Part shown: piece after piece, positions 1 through 6,963 of the stretch
Layout: every line of letters begins with the position of its first letter
Numbering within the stretch: position 1 is the first letter of the stretch
NCBI GenBank assembly: GCA_902494855.1
Contig: CABUVC010000073.1
Span: 1 to 7,876 of the forward strand
Reading direction: 5' to 3'
DNA: 7,876 nucleotides
DNA from: an uncultured Collinsella sp.
GTDB lineage: Bacteria > Actinomycetota > Coriobacteriia > Coriobacteriales > Coriobacteriaceae
Notes under the pieces: generated by a model
What the model was told of the DNA's origin: nothing
What the model saw: the letters and a program-made list of their open reading frames with translations, nothing else
The model's database searches: none
Position numbers and translations under genes: made by a program

Positions 1-129
1 CACGAGTATTGGGAGTCGGTCAACCACCAGTGGATTACCTTTGGCCGCGAGATCTGCGACGCCCGCAAACCTAAGTGCGACGAGTGCCCACTGGCAGACC
101 TTTGCCCCAGCGTGCGCGTGACGGGGTAG
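1..129 (+). CDS. nth: Endonuclease III, C-terminal end (partial, 5' end outside window)
   Basis: These are the last 42 residues and TAG stop of a DNA glycosylase/AP lyase of the HhH-GPD superfamily, which removes oxidised pyrimidines in base-excision repair. The visible part holds the iron-sulfur cluster loop: Cys19, Cys26, Cys29 and Cys35 of the fragment are spaced C-x6-C-x2-C-x5-C (CDARKPKCDECPLADLC), the signature that binds the 4Fe-4S cluster. The preceding residues VNHQWITFGREIC match the usual run-up to the cluster in Nth, where a His-rich helix and a Gly-Arg pair come just before the first cysteine. MutY carries the same cluster, but it has a further C-terminal NUDIX-like domain. This protein ends seven residues after the last cysteine, which favours Nth. 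The catalytic Lys and Asp and the helix-hairpin-helix are upstream of the window and cannot be checked. The next gene starts 118 bases downstream. Confidence 0.9.
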   Translation, partial: HEYWESVNHQWITFGREICDARKPKCDECPLADLCPSVRVTG

Positions 130-203
130 GGCCCGGCACGTTTTGCCGGCGTCCGAAGGCTTTGGCCAATGTTGCGCAACACATTTGGGTCGCGAGGGCT
201 CAA

Positions 204-209
204 TATGAT
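204..209 (+). promoter_or_regulatory. Candidate -10 box for the zinc-ribbon gene
   Basis: TATGAT differs from the sigma-70-type -10 consensus by one base and lies 38 bases before the ATG at 248, giving a plausible leader of about 30 bases. No good -35 box is seen at 16-18 bases upstream; the nearest T-rich hexamers (TTGCGC at 172, TTGGGT at 185) are at poor spacing. A perfect 10-base palindrome, GTTGCGCAAC, at 171-180 lies just upstream and could be a regulator site. This is a weak call. Confidence 0.3.
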
Positions 210-247
210 GACGGCAGATGCCGTTTGTTGTAAGGGGATGCCCGAAT

Positions 248-1306
248 ATGTTTTGCACCAAGTGTGGCTCCGAGATGCCCGACGGAACCGATTTTTGCAC
301 GAACTGCGGGGCACGCATGGGCGCCGCCTCTCCGGCGGCCGCGCCTGCTGAGCCCGCACCGATGCCGGCGGCAGGGATGCCTCCCGTGCAGGGTGCCGTA
401 CAAAGGAAATCGCATAAGCGCGCAGTGATTGTCGGCGTGTGCGTGGCGGGCGTGCTCGTTGCCGGCGGTGCCGCTCTGGCGCTGACCGGCGTGCTGGGTC
501 CGCTTGGGCAGGGCAACTCATCGCAGATTACGGTACTTGGGTCCGACGAGGGTTCGGCCGAGCACAAGGACAAGGGAAGCGCCAAGGGGAAGCCTGCCGA
601 AGAGCAAGAAGAGCCGGAAGAGCCCGAGCAGACGGGCAGCAGCGTAAAGGTCGACCTCAATGACTAGGCAACCTATGCCGCCGCGAATCTGTTCCTGTCG
701 AACTTTACGGAGGAGCACTTCGATCGGGACTGGTATCAGACGGGCGGCTTCGATTCGACTGACGGCCTTTCTGATGACGAGAAATACAAGCTGGTTAAGT
801 TTATCTGGTGCCATTTTATTGACAACGCGCCGTATCGAATCGAGAAAGGCGACTATGACAACGGTAATAGCCAGCGTGTGGCGACTGATGTGATCAATAG
901 GGAACTCAACCGCTTGACGGGTCTGACGCTTTCCGATGCCGATATGACTTATGACAGAACGCCGGAGGGGCAGGCGATTCCTGATTCGGCCGAAGCACAT
1001 GGTGGGTACTTGTATCTGAAACAGGAATATGGCCAGGGAAATTACAACCCACCGTGTGCCATCGTTACGGGCGCGACTGACCTTGGCGACAACATCTACG
1101 AGCTCACCTATGAGGTCTACAGTGCTGGCGGCATGTTACTTTCTTCCGACATCCCCGAGAGCACTTACGGCCTGCCAAAGAACCAGTTCATCGCCGCAAT
1201 TCAAGCGGACGCATCCATGGGCCGTACCGAGACTTGCACGGTCCGCGTCGCACAGGGTGACGGCGCCCCGACCTTCACACTGCTTAAAATGGGCGTCTAC
1301 GATTAG
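248..1306 (+). pseudogene. Zinc-ribbon single-pass membrane protein gene interrupted by an in-frame TAG
   Basis: One reading frame of 352 codons broken by TAG at 665-667 (codon 140). The N-terminus is a zinc ribbon with two CxxC knuckles (Cys3, Cys6, Cys17, Cys20). A Pro/Ala-rich linker follows, then a basic stretch (RKSHKR) and one hydrophobic helix at about residues 59-82. Next comes a Lys/Glu-rich linker and, after the stop, a domain of about 210 residues containing the segment AANLFLSNFTEEHF. The basic residues before the helix predict an inside zinc ribbon and an outside C-terminal domain. The start at 248 is chosen because MFCTKCG is a typical beginning for such ribbons and AAGGGG (232-237) is suitably spaced; an in-frame ATG at 218 has a poorer site. 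No ATG or convincing ribosome site restarts translation soon after the stop (first GTG is at 878). The open frame on both sides suggests a recent nonsense change, for example Tyr or Gln to TAG. The function is unknown; related domain layouts occur in cell-envelope proteins of Firmicutes and Actinobacteria. Alternatives are a sequencing error, readthrough, or a working 139-residue short form. Confidence 0.75.
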
Positions 1307-1330
1307 ACTCGGCGTATAGCTCACTCTGAT

Positions 1331-1362
1331 AACGCCAGGCGACTCGTCCGTCTGGCGTTTTT
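1331..1362 (+). terminator. Rho-independent terminator after the zinc-ribbon gene
   Basis: AACGCCAG (1331-1338) pairs with CTGGCGTT (1352-1359). The stem extends inward through a G-T wobble and two G-C pairs to about 11 bp, with a 7-base loop (1342-1348), and ends in five T (1358-1362). It begins 24 bases after the TAG at 1304-1306. This is the best-formed intrinsic terminator in the window, and its right arm is also the start of the 45-bp direct repeat. Confidence 0.88.
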
Positions 1363-1395
1363 GTTGCGGGGCTGGGCATGCGCTTGAGCTGGAGT
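1351..1395 (+). repeat. 45-bp direct repeat, copy 1 (left of the ATP-grasp gene)
   Basis: This stretch matches 3063-3107 at 41 of 45 positions. The first 27 bases are identical, and the four differences lie at 1378, 1380, 1389 and 1390. It begins with the right arm and T-run of the terminator at 1331-1362 and carries on through non-coding sequence (GTTGCGGGGCTGGGC, then CGCTTGAG). The two copies bracket a single gene. The remaining sequence from 1396 to the ribosome site at 1506 shows no further clear element to me. Confidence 0.9.
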
Positions 1396-1505
1396 ATTTG
1401 TCGCCTCCTGCCGCCTCATGCAAAAATGTGTTGCTAATTTAGAAGCCTATTCAAGCGCGCCGAAGTCGTGCGTGCTGGCGTAGCATGAGCAAAAAATCAA
1501 GCAAT

Positions 1506-1510
1506 GGAGG
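1506..1510 (+). promoter_or_regulatory. Ribosome binding site that sets the start of the ATP-grasp gene
   Basis: GGAGG lies five bases before GTG at 1516. It overlaps an in-frame ATG at 1504, which itself has no Shine-Dalgarno-like sequence upstream (the preceding bases are A-rich). The GTG is therefore the likelier start, and the ATG would add only four residues. Confidence 0.75.
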
Positions 1511-1515
1511 GTAAC

Positions 1516-2982
1516 GTGGCAACATTGAAGACGCGAGAGCTCGAAGATTATTTTGAACGCATCGTACGCACGCGCGAAGGTGACCTACCTGGTCGTCGCA
1601 AAGGCGACGAATACTTGTCTCAAACCCATGCGCTCTACCATGGTGATCCTGCGCCCTGGGCTCTGACGCCAAAGATATTCGACAAGGATATGACGGCGAT
1701 TCTTAAGGAGGCCGCCGAGCGCATGTACGGCATTATGGACAAGGTGACGCGGGCGTTTTGTTCCGATGCCTCCGTGCGTGCGTGGTTTCGCATGGATCCG
1801 GCTTTTGCTGACCTGTGCGCTATGGATGCCGGCTATGATTGCCAAATTCCCCTTGCGCGTGTTGATATCTTTCTTGACGAAGATGCCGGTTCGTATACGT
1901 TTTGCGAGCTCAATACCGACGGCAGTGCCGGAATGGTAGTGACCGATGCGGTCTGTCAGGCAGTGCGAATGACGCCTTCCTTTGAGGAGTTTGCATCCGA
2001 CCACCCAGGCTTTCGGCAGTACGATTTGTGCGACGGCTGGATAGATGCATTGTTTGAGACCTATGCAGAGTGGGAGCTGACCCATCCTCTCCGCATCGAG
2101 GATAGTGCACGATCGGATGATGGATTTTGCGCTGGCAAGAGGTCCTATGCACCGCAATCAAAGATATATCCCGCTTCGGTGGCAATCGTCGACTATTCGG
2201 AAAGCATCGACTTGGAAGATGCGGCTCATTTTGTCGACCTTATGAGGCGACGGGGTGTGGTGGCGCGCTTTGCGGATGTGCGCGACCTGCGGATTGGCGA
2301 AGACGAGAGCGGTGCTAGGCGGCTGTGCGATGCCGCCGGTCCTATTGATTGCGTTTGGCGGCGCGCGGTGACCGGCGAGCTGTGGGATAAGCCGTGCGAC
2401 GGACGCTCGGCCTTAATTGCGGCTGCCCAAGAAGGGCTCGCATGCGTCGTCGGCGGATTTAGAACGTGGCCGTGTGCGACTAAGACCGTATTTGCGTTTT
2501 TGTGGTCTCGGGCCGGTCAGTCCTTGTTGAGCCCGGAGGAGCAATCGTTTGTACGGGAGCATGTGCCCTATACCGAGATTCTGGATGAAAGCACCCAGTT
2601 GTCGCGATTTGCCGAAAAGGATCGGTGGATTGTCAAACCGTGCGGCGGCTACAATGCGGTTGGCGTTGTCGCTGGTTTGGATGTCGCGGAACGGGAATGG
2701 CCTCAGGTGCTTGCTCGCGCTGCGGCCGCTGGGGCGATTGTACAGGAGTATGCTCAGCAGTATCAGACTCCCTGCTTGCGCGGAACGCTTGTCGATGGGC
2801 CGCATCGAGGAGAGGCGCCCAAAGGACTTGTGGATGATCTTGGTTTTGCGCCCGCTTCTAATATGGAAGGCTTGTATCTGTATCGCGGCCGTTTTGCGGG
2901 CGTGTACACACGTGTGGGCTTTGCCAACACCATAGGAGAGTGGACGAGCCGTTTGAACGTTGCGAGCTATTTTGAGGAATAG
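1516..2982 (+). CDS. ATP-grasp protein, glutathionylspermidine synthase-like family
   Basis: A soluble protein of 488 residues with no signal peptide or membrane segment. Its middle holds PLARVDIFLDE (around Arg115 and Asp117) followed by CELNTDGSAGM (Cys130, Glu131, Asn133, Asp135). This recalls the acidic/Asn metal- and ATP-binding segment of circularly permuted ATP-grasp enzymes such as the synthetase domain of glutathionylspermidine synthase. A C-terminal segment IVKPCGGYNAVGVV (Lys374 onward) looks like the Lys and Gly-rich nucleotide loop, followed by IVQEY (Gln410, Glu411) and a closing GVYTRVG near the end. By family these enzymes join a carboxylate to an amine using ATP, through an acyl phosphate. 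The amidase domain of bifunctional GspS is absent. Anaerobic Coriobacteriia are not known for glutathionylspermidine, so the true substrate is probably different and is not shown by the sequence. The gene is visibly less GC-rich than mfd, stands alone, and is flanked by the 45-bp direct repeats. The coding call is firm; the family name is moderate and the substrate is unknown. Confidence 0.8.
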   Translation: MATLKTRELEDYFERIVRTREGDLPGRRKGDEYLSQTHALYHGDPAPWALTPKIFDKDMTAILKEAAERMYGIMDKVTRAFCSDASVRAWFRMDPAFADLCAMDAGYDCQIPLARVDIFLDEDAGSYTFCELNTDGSAGMVVTDAVCQAVRMTPSFEEFASDHPGFRQYDLCDGWIDALFETYAEWELTHPLRIEDSARSDDGFCAGKRSYAPQSKIYPASVAIVDYSESIDLEDAAHFVDLMRRRGVVARFADVRDLRIGEDESGARRLCDAAGPIDCVWRRAVTGELWDKPCDGRSALIAAAQEGLACVVGGFRTWPCATKTVFAFLWSRAGQSLLSPEEQSFVREHVPYTEILDESTQLSRFAEKDRWIVKPCGGYNAVGVVAGLDVAEREWPQVLARAAAAGAIVQEYAQQYQTPCLRGTLVDGPHRGEAPKGLVDDLGFAPASNMEGLYLYRGRFAGVYTRVGFANTIGEWTSRLNVASYFEE

Positions 2983-3062
2983 CCGTTTCTTGGGGAGCCT
3001 TCCGTGGTTGCGGCGTTCGACGTGACGGGGAGATTTTGGCGAAGCCGGCGAGTCCAGTTCTA

Positions 3063-3107
3063 TCTGGCGTTTTTGTTGCGGGGCTGGGCGTACGCTTGAG
3101 TCGGAGT
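3063..3107 (+). repeat. 45-bp direct repeat, copy 2 (right of the ATP-grasp gene)
   Basis: Second copy of the element at 1351-1395. It again contains CTGGCG followed by a run of T, but the left stem arm seen at copy 1 is degraded here: only CCAG/CTGG (3054-3057 with 3064-3067) or GCCGG/CTGGC can pair. It may therefore be a decayed terminator for the ATP-grasp gene, whose stop is about 80 bases upstream. Its end supplies TTGAGT, which can serve as the -35 box of the next promoter. Confidence 0.9.
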
Positions 3108-3126
3108 CCTCTCCATGCGCTACCAT
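3097..3126 (+). promoter_or_regulatory. Candidate promoter for mfd
   Basis: TTGAGT (3097-3102) and TACCAT (3121-3126) are separated by 18 bases and each matches the sigma-70-type consensus at four of six positions. Transcription would begin near 3133, giving a leader of about 70 bases that includes the hairpin at 3152-3174. The -35 box comes from the end of repeat copy 2. Confidence 0.4.
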
Positions 3127-3151
3127 GACAGGCAACGAATTTGACGAACGA

Positions 3152-3179
3152 CCCGCCGAGCTTGCCTCGGCGGGCTTTT
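3152..3179 (+). terminator. Terminator-like hairpin in the gap upstream of mfd
   Basis: CCCGCCGAG (3152-3160) pairs perfectly with CTCGGCGGG (3166-3174) around a 5-base loop, and a run of four T follows at 3176-3179. It sits only 25 bases before the mfd start and about 170 bases after the previous stop codon. It can end transcripts that run on from the ATP-grasp gene. If the promoter at 3097-3126 is real, it lies inside the mfd leader and could act as an attenuator. The short T-run makes full termination uncertain. Confidence 0.7.
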
Positions 3180-3193
3180 GGCGTTGCAATGCC

Positions 3194-3198
3194 GGAGG
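3194..3198 (+). promoter_or_regulatory. Ribosome binding site that sets the start of mfd
   Basis: GGAGG stands six bases before ATG at 3205. The same frame can be read back to a TTG at 3178, but that codon lies in the T-run of the upstream hairpin and has no ribosome site, so ATG 3205 is chosen. Confidence 0.85.
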
Positions 3199-3204
3199 AA
3201 CAGC

Positions 3205-6200
3205 ATGCTCATTCACCGTATAGCCGCGCAGCTCTATACTGCCGAGGCACTGCAGACCGTCGAGGCCGGGCTCGATTCTGGCGAGGACGTGACGCTGGCC
3301 GTGTCTCAGTCGGGCCGAACGCTTATGGCCGCCGCCCAGTTTGCGCGTCGTCCGCGCCCCACGGTCTACATCGTGAGTGGCGAGGATGCAGCCGATCGCG
3401 CCGCACGTAGTCTGGCCGCCTATGTGGGCCTGGCGCACGTGTGCCGCTTTCCCGAGCGCAAGGACTACCCTTGGCGCGAGCAGGCGCCCGACGACGCCGT
3501 GGTAGCCCAGCGCTGCGAGGCGCTCGGGCGCATCGTGCGCGGCGACAACTGCATCATGGTCGCCTCGGCTCGCGCGCTGCTGCGTTGCGTGCCACCAGTC
3601 GAGAGCCACTACTGGGAGTCCACGACCTTCGCGGTGGGCGAGGAGATTCCTTTTGACGAGGTGCCGCAGCGTCTGGTGGGCATGGGCTACACCAATGCCG
3701 GCGCCGCCGACGCGCCCGGCCTGTTCCGTGTGCACGGCGACACCGTCGAGGTGTTTCCCGCGCAGGAAAAAGCGCCCGTGCGCATCGAGTTTTTTGACGA
3801 TGAGATTGACCGCATCCGCCGCATGGTGAGTTCCACGGGGCAGACCATCGGCAACGAGGATAGTATCGAGATCTTCCCGTGCCGCGAGCTGGCGCTCACC
3901 GACGAGGCCGTCCACAACATGCATGTGGCGCTCTACCGCGCCAGCCAGGACGACAGCAAGTTGGCGGCGCTGCTCGAGATGGTGGATGCACGCATTGTCA
4001 CGCCCGAGCTCGACCGCTTTTTGCCGGTGATGTACGGCCAGACCGTAAGCCCGCTGGCGCACGTGGGCGGCAAGGCGCTCGTGGTGCTGTCCGAGCCGCG
4101 CTCGCTGTTCGACGATTGCCTGCGCGCCTACGAGGATATCGAGGCCCGTGCCGGCGAGGCAGGGATTGACCGCCTGGACGGTCTGTACGTGCGCGCCCAA
4201 CAGCTCGATTTTGGTGCCCAGCAGCGCCTGAACTATGTGAGCCTCATCCGTGCCGGCGGTGCGGTGACGGCCGAGCTCAAGATTGAGCAGCCTGCCATCG
4301 CAGGCTCGGACAACCGTTTTATGACGCGCATCCAGGAGGTCGTGGGCAAGCGCTATGCCTGCGTGTTTGCTATCCCCGACCGCGGCGCGCGTGAGTCGAT
4401 GGAGCTCACCTTTGGCGACGAGGGCATTACCTTTGAGGAATCGCTGACCGCGGCGCCCGAAAATGCCGGCGTTATCGGCGAGCGCGTGCGCGTGGCAGCG
4501 GCGGATTCCGCCGACCGTGCCGCACGCCAGGAGGCCCATGCTTCCATTCGCGAGCGTAAGGCCGACGCGCTCAACGCCCGCTCGCTCGAGGCGGGCGCCG
4601 CGCAGGCTGCCGCCGGCGCCGCCGTGCCCACCATCTCGCGCGGGCGCGTGACCTTTGTGGACGCTGCCCTGCCGCAGGGCGTGGTGGTGCCCGACGCCAA
4701 TTTGGCCGTGTTCTCGATCGCCGATCTCAACGCCCGCATGGATGCCAACCGCGCGCGCAGCCGTCGCAAGGTTGACATTACGCAGATTACCTTCCCGTTT
4801 AAGCCGGGCGACTACGTGGTGCACGCTACCCACGGCATCGCGCTCTTTAGCGAGATCGCGCGCCAGGAAGTGGGCGGCAAGGAACGCGACTACTTTTTGC
4901 TGGAATACGCCGATGGCGACAAGCTCTACGTGCCGCTGGAGCAGGTTGACCGCATTACGCGCTACGTTGGTCCCGACGGCGATAAACCGCGCTTGACCAG
5001 GCTCAACACCGCCGACTGGACGCGGGCTACCAACAAGGCGCGCAAGAATGCCAAAAAGCTGGCGTTTGACCTGGTCGACCTGTATACGCGCCGCTCGTCG
5101 ATTACCGGTATCGCCTGTCCGCCCGATACGCCCGAGCAGATCGAGATGGAGCAGAGCTTCCCCTACGACGAGACGCGTGACCAGCTGGAGGCTATCGCCG
5201 ACATCAAGGCCGACATGGAGGCGCCCAAGCCCATGGACCGCCTGCTGTGCGGCGACGTGGGTTTCGGTAAGACCGAGGTTGCCCTACGCGCGGCCTTTAA
5301 GTGCGTGGACTCCGGCCGCCAGGTCATGGTGCTCTGCCCCACGACCATTCTGGCCCAACAGCACTACGAGACATTCTTTGAGCGCTTTGCCCCGTTTGGC
5401 TTGGAGGTCGAGGTACTCAGCCGCTTCCGTACTCCGGCGCAGCAAAAGCGCGCGCTTAAGGCGTTTGCCGAGGGCACGATTGATGTGCTCATCGGCACGC
5501 ACCGTCTGCTTTCTGCCGATGTGAACCCCAAGAACCTGGGCATGGTGATCATCGACGAAGAGCAGCGCTTTGGTGTGCAGCACAAGGAGCAGCTCAAAAA
5601 CCTGCGCGAGCAAATCGACGTGCTCACGCTCTCGGCAACGCCTATTCCGCGAACCATGCAGATGGCCACAAGCGGCGTGCGCGACATGAGCCTGATCACC
5701 ACACCGCCGACCGGGCGTCGTCCCGTGATCGTGCACGTGGGGGAGTACGACCCCGACGTGGTGAGTGCGGCGATTCGCCTGGAGGTGGGCCGCGGCGGTC
5801 AGGTGTATTACGTGTCCAACCGCGTCAAGACCATCGACGATGCCGTGGCGCGCGTGCACGAGGCCGCGCCCGAGGCACGCGTGGGCGTGGCGCACGGCAA
5901 GATGAGCCCGCGCGAGGTCGAGGACGTGATGATCGAGTTCGCGACCAAGAAGATTGACGTGCTTATCGCCACGACCATCGTTGAGAGCGGTATCGACAAC
6001 GCGACCGCCAACACGCTCATCATCGAGGACTCGCAGCGTCTGGGTCTGGCACAGCTCTACCAGCTTAAGGGCCGCGTGGGCCGTTCTGCGACGCAGGCCT
6101 ATGCGTACTTTATGTTCCCGGGCGAGCTGCCGCTCACCGAGGAGGCAACGGCGCGCCTGACCGCGCTTTCCGAGTTCCAGGACCTGGGCAGCGGCATGCG

Positions 6201-6837
6201 CATTGCCATGCGCGACCTGGAGATCCGCGGCGCCGGTTCGCTTATGGGCGCCGAGCAGCACGGCAACCTGTCGAGTGTGGGCTTTGACCTGTTTACGCAG
6301 ATGCTGGGACAGGCCGTGGCCGAGGCGCGCGGCGACGACGATGCCGGCGTGGAGGCGGCGAGCGTGGGCATCAACCTGCCGGCCGACTACTTCTTGTCCG
6401 AGGAGTACATGCCGGCGGTGGACCAGCGCGTGCTCGTGTACCGCAAGCTCGCGGCGGCTGAGGACCTGGAGAGTATCGACGAGGTGCAGGAGGAGACCGA
6501 GGCAGCGCACGGTGAGCTTCCGTTGGCGGGGCTCAACTTGTTCAACCGCGCTCGCATCCGCATTCGCGGCGAGCGCTTGGGGCTCGAGAGCGTCACGCTC
6601 AGCGGTGGACGCATTACCTTCCTGGGGGTTGACGTTCCCAAGAAGGTGGCCTTTGAGCTTAAGACTCGCTACGGTGCGGTGAACTTTCCCAAGAGCCGCA
6701 AGCTGTCGGTGCCCTACAAGGCGGGTGCCGGCGCGGGCAGCGGCCTGGGTCGCGGTCTCGACGCTAACGACGGCACCGGCCCGGTGGCCGCGGCACTCAT
6801 GCTGCTGCAGCAGTTGGGTGCTAGCGACGACGACTAA
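3205..6837 (+). CDS. mfd: Transcription-repair coupling factor Mfd (superfamily 2 translocase)
   Basis: A 1210-residue protein, slightly longer than the E. coli (1148) and B. subtilis (1177) forms. Mfd binds RNA polymerase stalled at a DNA lesion, pushes it off the template using ATP, and recruits UvrA for nucleotide excision repair. The N-terminal third is the UvrB-like module, including GLFRVHGDTVEVFP from residue 172. The RNA-polymerase-interaction (CarD-like) domain spans about 532-589, starting FKPGDYVVHATHG. Helicase motifs follow: Walker A GDVGFGKT (683-690, Lys689), PTT (712-714), GTHRLL (764 onward), Walker B DEEQ (784-787), SAT (810-812), TTIVESGID, and the arginine-finger motif GRVGR (956-960). 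A C-terminal TRCF domain with EEYMPAVDQRVLVYRKLA follows. All key residues are present, so it should be active. An unusual Ala/Arg-rich stretch around residues 430-480 precedes the polymerase-binding domain, and the tail ends in a Gly/Ala-rich segment and three Asp. It appears to be transcribed alone. Confidence 0.98.
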   Translation: MLIHRIAAQLYTAEALQTVEAGLDSGEDVTLAVSQSGRTLMAAAQFARRPRPTVYIVSGEDAADRAARSLAAYVGLAHVCRFPERKDYPWREQAPDDAVVAQRCEALGRIVRGDNCIMVASARALLRCVPPVESHYWESTTFAVGEEIPFDEVPQRLVGMGYTNAGAADAPGLFRVHGDTVEVFPAQEKAPVRIEFFDDEIDRIRRMVSSTGQTIGNEDSIEIFPCRELALTDEAVHNMHVALYRASQDDSKLAALLEMVDARIVTPELDRFLPVMYGQTVSPLAHVGGKALVVLSEPRSLFDDCLRAYEDIEARAGEAGIDRLDGLYVRAQQLDFGAQQRLNYVSLIRAGGAVTAELKIEQPAIAGSDNRFMTRIQEVVGKRYACVFAIPDRGARESMELTFGDEGITFEESLTAAPENAGVIGERVRVAAADSADRAARQEAHASIRERKADALNARSLEAGAAQAAAGAAVPTISRGRVTFVDAALPQGVVVPDANLAVFSIADLNARMDANRARSRRKVDITQITFPFKPGDYVVHATHGIALFSEIARQEVGGKERDYFLLEYADGDKLYVPLEQVDRITRYVGPDGDKPRLTRLNTADWTRATNKARKNAKKLAFDLVDLYTRRSSITGIACPPDTPEQIEMEQSFPYDETRDQLEAIADIKADMEAPKPMDRLLCGDVGFGKTEVALRAAFKCVDSGRQVMVLCPTTILAQQHYETFFERFAPFGLEVEVLSRFRTPAQQKRALKAFAEGTIDVLIGTHRLLSADVNPKNLGMVIIDEEQRFGVQHKEQLKNLREQIDVLTLSATPIPRTMQMATSGVRDMSLITTPPTGRRPVIVHVGEYDPDVVSAAIRLEVGRGGQVYYVSNRVKTIDDAVARVHEAAPEARVGVAHGKMSPREVEDVMIEFATKKIDVLIATTIVESGIDNATANTLIIEDSQRLGLAQLYQLKGRVGRSATQAYAYFMFPGELPLTEEATARLTALSEFQDLGSGMRIAMRDLEIRGAGSLMGAEQHGNLSSVGFDLFTQMLGQAVAEARGDDDAGVEAASVGINLPADYFLSEEYMPAVDQRVLVYRKLAAAEDLESIDEVQEETEAAHGELPLAGLNLFNRARIRIRGERLGLESVTLSGGRITFLGVDVPKKVAFELKTRYGAVNFPKSRKLSVPYKAGAGAGSGLGRGLDANDGTGPVAAALMLLQQLGASDDD

Positions 6838-6851
6838 CGGGTCGACGCTGC

Positions 6852-6949
6852 AAACGCCCCATTTGGGCAATCTGACCCTCACTCGTCGGTCGCGTACGCA
6901 AGTACGCTTCCCTCCTCCTTCGGGCCACCTTGCCACAAATGGAACGTTT
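6852..6949. other. Long imperfect inverted repeat after mfd; probable terminator or dispersed palindromic element
   Basis: Begins 15 bases after the mfd stop. AAACG (6852-6856) pairs with CGTTT (6945-6949). After a 2x2 internal loop, the 12 bases at 6859-6870 (CCATTTGGGCAA) pair with 6930-6942 with one bulged A (6935). TGACCC (6873-6878) can then pair with GGGCCA (6922-6927) with one mismatch. At the tip GCGTAC (6892-6897) pairs perfectly with GTACGC (6902-6907) around a GCAA tetraloop of the GNRA type. Four T at 6947-6950 and an A-rich left foot would suit a terminator for mfd. The layered symmetry is more than a simple terminator needs, so a REP-like intergenic repeat is the alternative. 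No open frame of interest crosses it. Confidence 0.6.
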
Positions 6950-6963
6950 TCGCTTACTTATGC

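Noticed and set aside
133..149. Hairpin CCGGCA/TGCCGG as a terminator for nth
   Set aside because: The stem is only 6 bp and the T-run lies in its loop, with none after the stem. It may help 3' end formation, but it does not meet the form of an intrinsic terminator.
878..1306. Independent gene starting at GTG 878
   Set aside because: It is in the same frame as the zinc-ribbon gene, has no ribosome site, and would leave about 70 codons of sensible sequence between the TAG and the GTG unexplained. It is better read as the downstream part of the broken gene.
3178..3204. N-terminal extension of mfd from TTG 3178
   Set aside because: The start would lie in the T-run of the upstream hairpin without a ribosome site, whereas ATG 3205 has GGAGG at ideal spacing.
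3125..3223. 32-codon leader peptide spanning the hairpin before mfd
   Set aside because: No ribosome site precedes its ATG, which overlaps the candidate -10 box and so would lie outside the transcript; the overlap with mfd is probably chance.
2413..4833. 806-codon open frame on the - strand
   Set aside because: It runs antisense across the end of the ATP-grasp gene, the gap and the first part of mfd. Its translation is His/Arg/Ala/Gly-rich with no recognisable motif. It is a by-product of GC-biased third codon positions in the real genes.
5284..6936. 550-codon open frame on the - strand inside mfd
   Set aside because: It lies wholly opposite the conserved helicase half of mfd and its low-complexity translation (rich in His, Arg, Leu, Ala) matches nothing I know; it is a shadow frame.
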